A stretch of 6,288 bases of DNA from assembly GCA_937904535.1 (NCBI GenBank), contig CALELC010000517.1:1-6288 (forward strand). The letters are read 5' to 3'. The position numbers were made by a program, and so were the translations under genes. The notes beneath the pieces were generated by a model that was not told where the DNA came from, searched no databases, and saw only the letters and a list, made by a program, of their open reading frames with translations. Source of the stretch: an uncultured Planctomycetaceae bacterium (lineage in GTDB: Bacteria > Planctomycetota > Planctomycetia > Pirellulales > Pirellulaceae). Positions 4,774 to 6,288 of the stretch are shown here, one piece after another (position 1 is the stretch's first letter; the number at the start of each line of letters is the position of its first letter).

Positions 4774-6096
4774 ATGAGTATCCGCAGCATTTATCAGGCG
4801 GGAAAACAGGTGCTGGGGCGGATCGCTCACGTACTTGCTCGCCCCGTTCGACGCGATCGTGGCAGCGGTGGGATTCTGATTCAGCCGTATCGCGGTTATG
4901 GATCTGCGGACGAAGTCTTCTTGATGGGCCGCGTGTTCCGTCAACACCGCGTCGGCACCACGCTCCGTACGACAGCCTCGCGGCGTGACCTGCTCGACGT
5001 GGTGCGGCGTGTATTTCGTCGTGGGGTAGGAGGTGCCGTGATCGAGGCGCGGCTTTGCACGACTGGGAAAGAGCACGCTGGCGATGGGCCCGCGGTTACC
5101 GACGTCGCGGCTCGTTTTCAGACCGACAGTGACGGTTACTTTCGCGTCTGCCTGCGTCCCAACCAGCGGCTGACCAGCGATCGGCTCTGGTACCGGGTTG
5201 AACTTCAACTCCTTGAACCAGCAGAACTCACCAGCAGTCCCGGAGCAACCGTTCACGGTGAGGTGTTTGTGCCACCGCCTACGGCCGAGCGAGTTGTCAT
5301 CAGCGACATCGACGACACGGTGATGTACACGGGGGTGGTGAATAAGGCCAAGATGATCTGGCGTCTCTTCATGCAGGGACCGCGCAGCCGGGTTGCGTTC
5401 CCTGGGGTCGCCTCGCTGTACCGGGCACTGCATGACGGGCCGACCGGAAATCAACTCAATCCGATGCTGTACGTGTCCCGCGCCCCGTGGAGCATCTATG
5501 AAGTGCTGCAGGAATTTTTCAGTCTGCACCGCATCCCGATCGGACCGATTTTGTTTTTGCGTGAATGGGGGATCTCCTGGAAGCGTCCAATTCCGCGGCG
5601 AGCCGAGGATCACAAAATGCTGTTGATCCGCGATATGCTGCAGCGATACCACGCTCTGCCGGTGGTGCTGATCGGGGATAGCGGCCAGCATGATCCCGAA
5701 ATCTACGCCCAGGTGGTGCAGGAGTTTCCCGGACGAGTGGAGGCGGTCTACATCCGCAACGTCACTCGTTCACCTGACCGAGTGCGTGCAATTGAGGAAC
5801 TGGCCAAACAGGTGCTCGACAGCGGTAGCATGTTGATGCTGGCCGCCGACAGTTTTTCGATGGCGCGTCATGCTGCCGAGCACGGGTTAATCGCCCCTGC
5901 AGCGCTGCAGCAGGTGCTGAGTGAACTGGACGCGGAAGCCGTGCCAGCGTCGCCCAGTGAGACTCGCGAGATCAAACGAGCCACCGATGTGCAGACTCGC
6001 CAAGCGATTGAACGCGGCGAGTTGCAGGACGTGTTGGAGCAACCAACAAACACGAGTGCCCCGCCCAACGTCGCCGTCGAATCGCGTGAGTCGTGA
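4774..6096 (+). CDS. App1-like (DUF2183) HAD-type phosphatase
   Basis: The 440-residue product carries a DUF2183/App1 catalytic domain, related to yeast App1, a Mg-dependent phosphatidate phosphatase. The N-terminal half has the family's ILIQPYRGYGS (about 34-44) and LMGRVF, then a beta-rich segment with FQTDSDGYFRV resembling a transthyretin-like sandwich. The HAD-fold motifs are intact: motif I DIDDT (Asp178, Asp180, Thr182), motif II YVSRAPW (Ser235), motif III Lys281 in AEDHKMLL, and motif IV GDSGQHDPEIY (Asp302, Asp307). Asp178 would be the nucleophile and Asp180 the general acid. The last 70 residues are a hydrophilic, probably disordered tail. No signal peptide is evident, so it is probably cytoplasmic, perhaps membrane-associated through its basic N terminus. 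Catalytic competence is well supported; phosphatidate as substrate in bacteria is inference. It has its own ribosome binding site and a 128-base gap from modB. Confidence 0.88.
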   Translation: MSIRSIYQAGKQVLGRIAHVLARPVRRDRGSGGILIQPYRGYGSADEVFLMGRVFRQHRVGTTLRTTASRRDLLDVVRRVFRRGVGGAVIEARLCTTGKEHAGDGPAVTDVAARFQTDSDGYFRVCLRPNQRLTSDRLWYRVELQLLEPAELTSSPGATVHGEVFVPPPTAERVVISDIDDTVMYTGVVNKAKMIWRLFMQGPRSRVAFPGVASLYRALHDGPTGNQLNPMLYVSRAPWSIYEVLQEFFSLHRIPIGPILFLREWGISWKRPIPRRAEDHKMLLIRDMLQRYHALPVVLIGDSGQHDPEIYAQVVQEFPGRVEAVYIRNVTRSPDRVRAIEELAKQVLDSGSMLMLAADSFSMARHAAEHGLIAPAALQQVLSELDAEAVPASPSETREIKRATDVQTRQAIERGELQDVLEQPTNTSAPPNVAVESRES

Positions 6097-6143
6097 GGCG
6101 TAGGTAGACGCCGCGGCCATGGTAGGTGGTGAGCTAAGGTGGC

Positions 6144-6202
6144 CGACCGCTCCGCCGGTCGATGCAAAGGCTGCACTAAACACTCTGGTGACTAGAGTGC
6201 AG
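6144..6202. repeat. Hairpin cluster after the App1-like gene
   Basis: Two structures lie 47-106 bases past the App1-like stop. CGACCG (6144-6149) pairs with CGGTCG (6156-6161). The right arm AGAGTGCAG (6194-6202) can pair either with CACTCT (6181-6186, 7-base loop) or through AGTGCAG with CTGCACT (6171-6177). No T-tract follows, so this is not a textbook intrinsic terminator, but it could protect the mRNA 3' end or assist Rho-dependent termination. No gene is seen from 6097 to the right edge. Confidence 0.35.
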
Positions 6203-6247
6203 CGGCAGCGTTTGTCAGCAACGGAAATAACAGCTGAGGTGGTGACC

Positions 6248-6266
6248 AAAATCCGGGCGCGCCGGA
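6248..6266 (-). terminator. Possible weak terminator facing left at the right edge
   Basis: TCCGG (6252-6256) and CCGGA (6262-6266) form a 5-base GC stem around GCGCG. On the minus strand it is followed by TTTT (6251-6248, counting the A of ATCC). It could end a minus-strand gene lying to the right of the window. The stem is short, so confidence is low. Confidence 0.25.
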
Positions 6267-6288
6267 ATCTTAGTTCTGACCGGATAGC

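Noticed and set aside
4546..5691. 381-codon minus-strand open frame
   Set aside because: It spans the end of modB, the intergenic gap and most of the App1-like gene on the other strand; no domain motifs, His/Arg/Gln-rich shadow composition.

Overview
The window looks like chromosomal DNA of a GC-rich, Gram-negative-type bacterium, most likely a planctomycete of the Pirellula/Rhodopirellula kind. This is an inference from gene content and style (CsrA, a DUF2203 protein, long gene-poor spacers, weak Shine-Dalgarno sequences). No marker gene here proves it.

Layout. At the left edge is the 3' end of a plus-strand gene whose product ends in a hydrophobic membrane segment (stop at 147-149). About 590 bases without a convincing gene follow. 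A minus-strand block then runs right to left: csrA (963-1163), a candidate promoter (913-941), a tRNA-Glu with anticodon TTC (803-875) and a strong intrinsic terminator (742-769). After a second gene-poor spacer (1164-1637) carrying a perfect 10+10 inverted repeat, everything is on the plus strand: a DUF2203 protein (1638-2147), a double-lobed molybdate-type binding protein (2278-3798), an overlapping ModB-type permease (about 3776-4645), and a HAD-type App1/DUF2183 phosphatase homologue (4774-6096). The last 190 bases hold only small hairpins.

How the genes work together. The binding protein and permease overlap and form a translationally coupled pair, two thirds of an oxyanion ABC importer. 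No ATPase (ModC) gene follows; the next gene is the unrelated App1-like protein with its own ribosome binding site. CsrA is a global post-transcriptional regulator. Its gene and the tRNA-Glu gene share an orientation with no visible terminator between them, so partial co-transcription is possible. The DUF2203 and App1-like genes look like independent single genes.

The most unusual item is the binding protein. It contains two full periplasmic-binding-protein modules in one chain, the second with cysteines in the expected ligand loops, and it is paired with one permease and no local ATPase. I see no CRISPR array, insertion sequence, phage gene or defence system.
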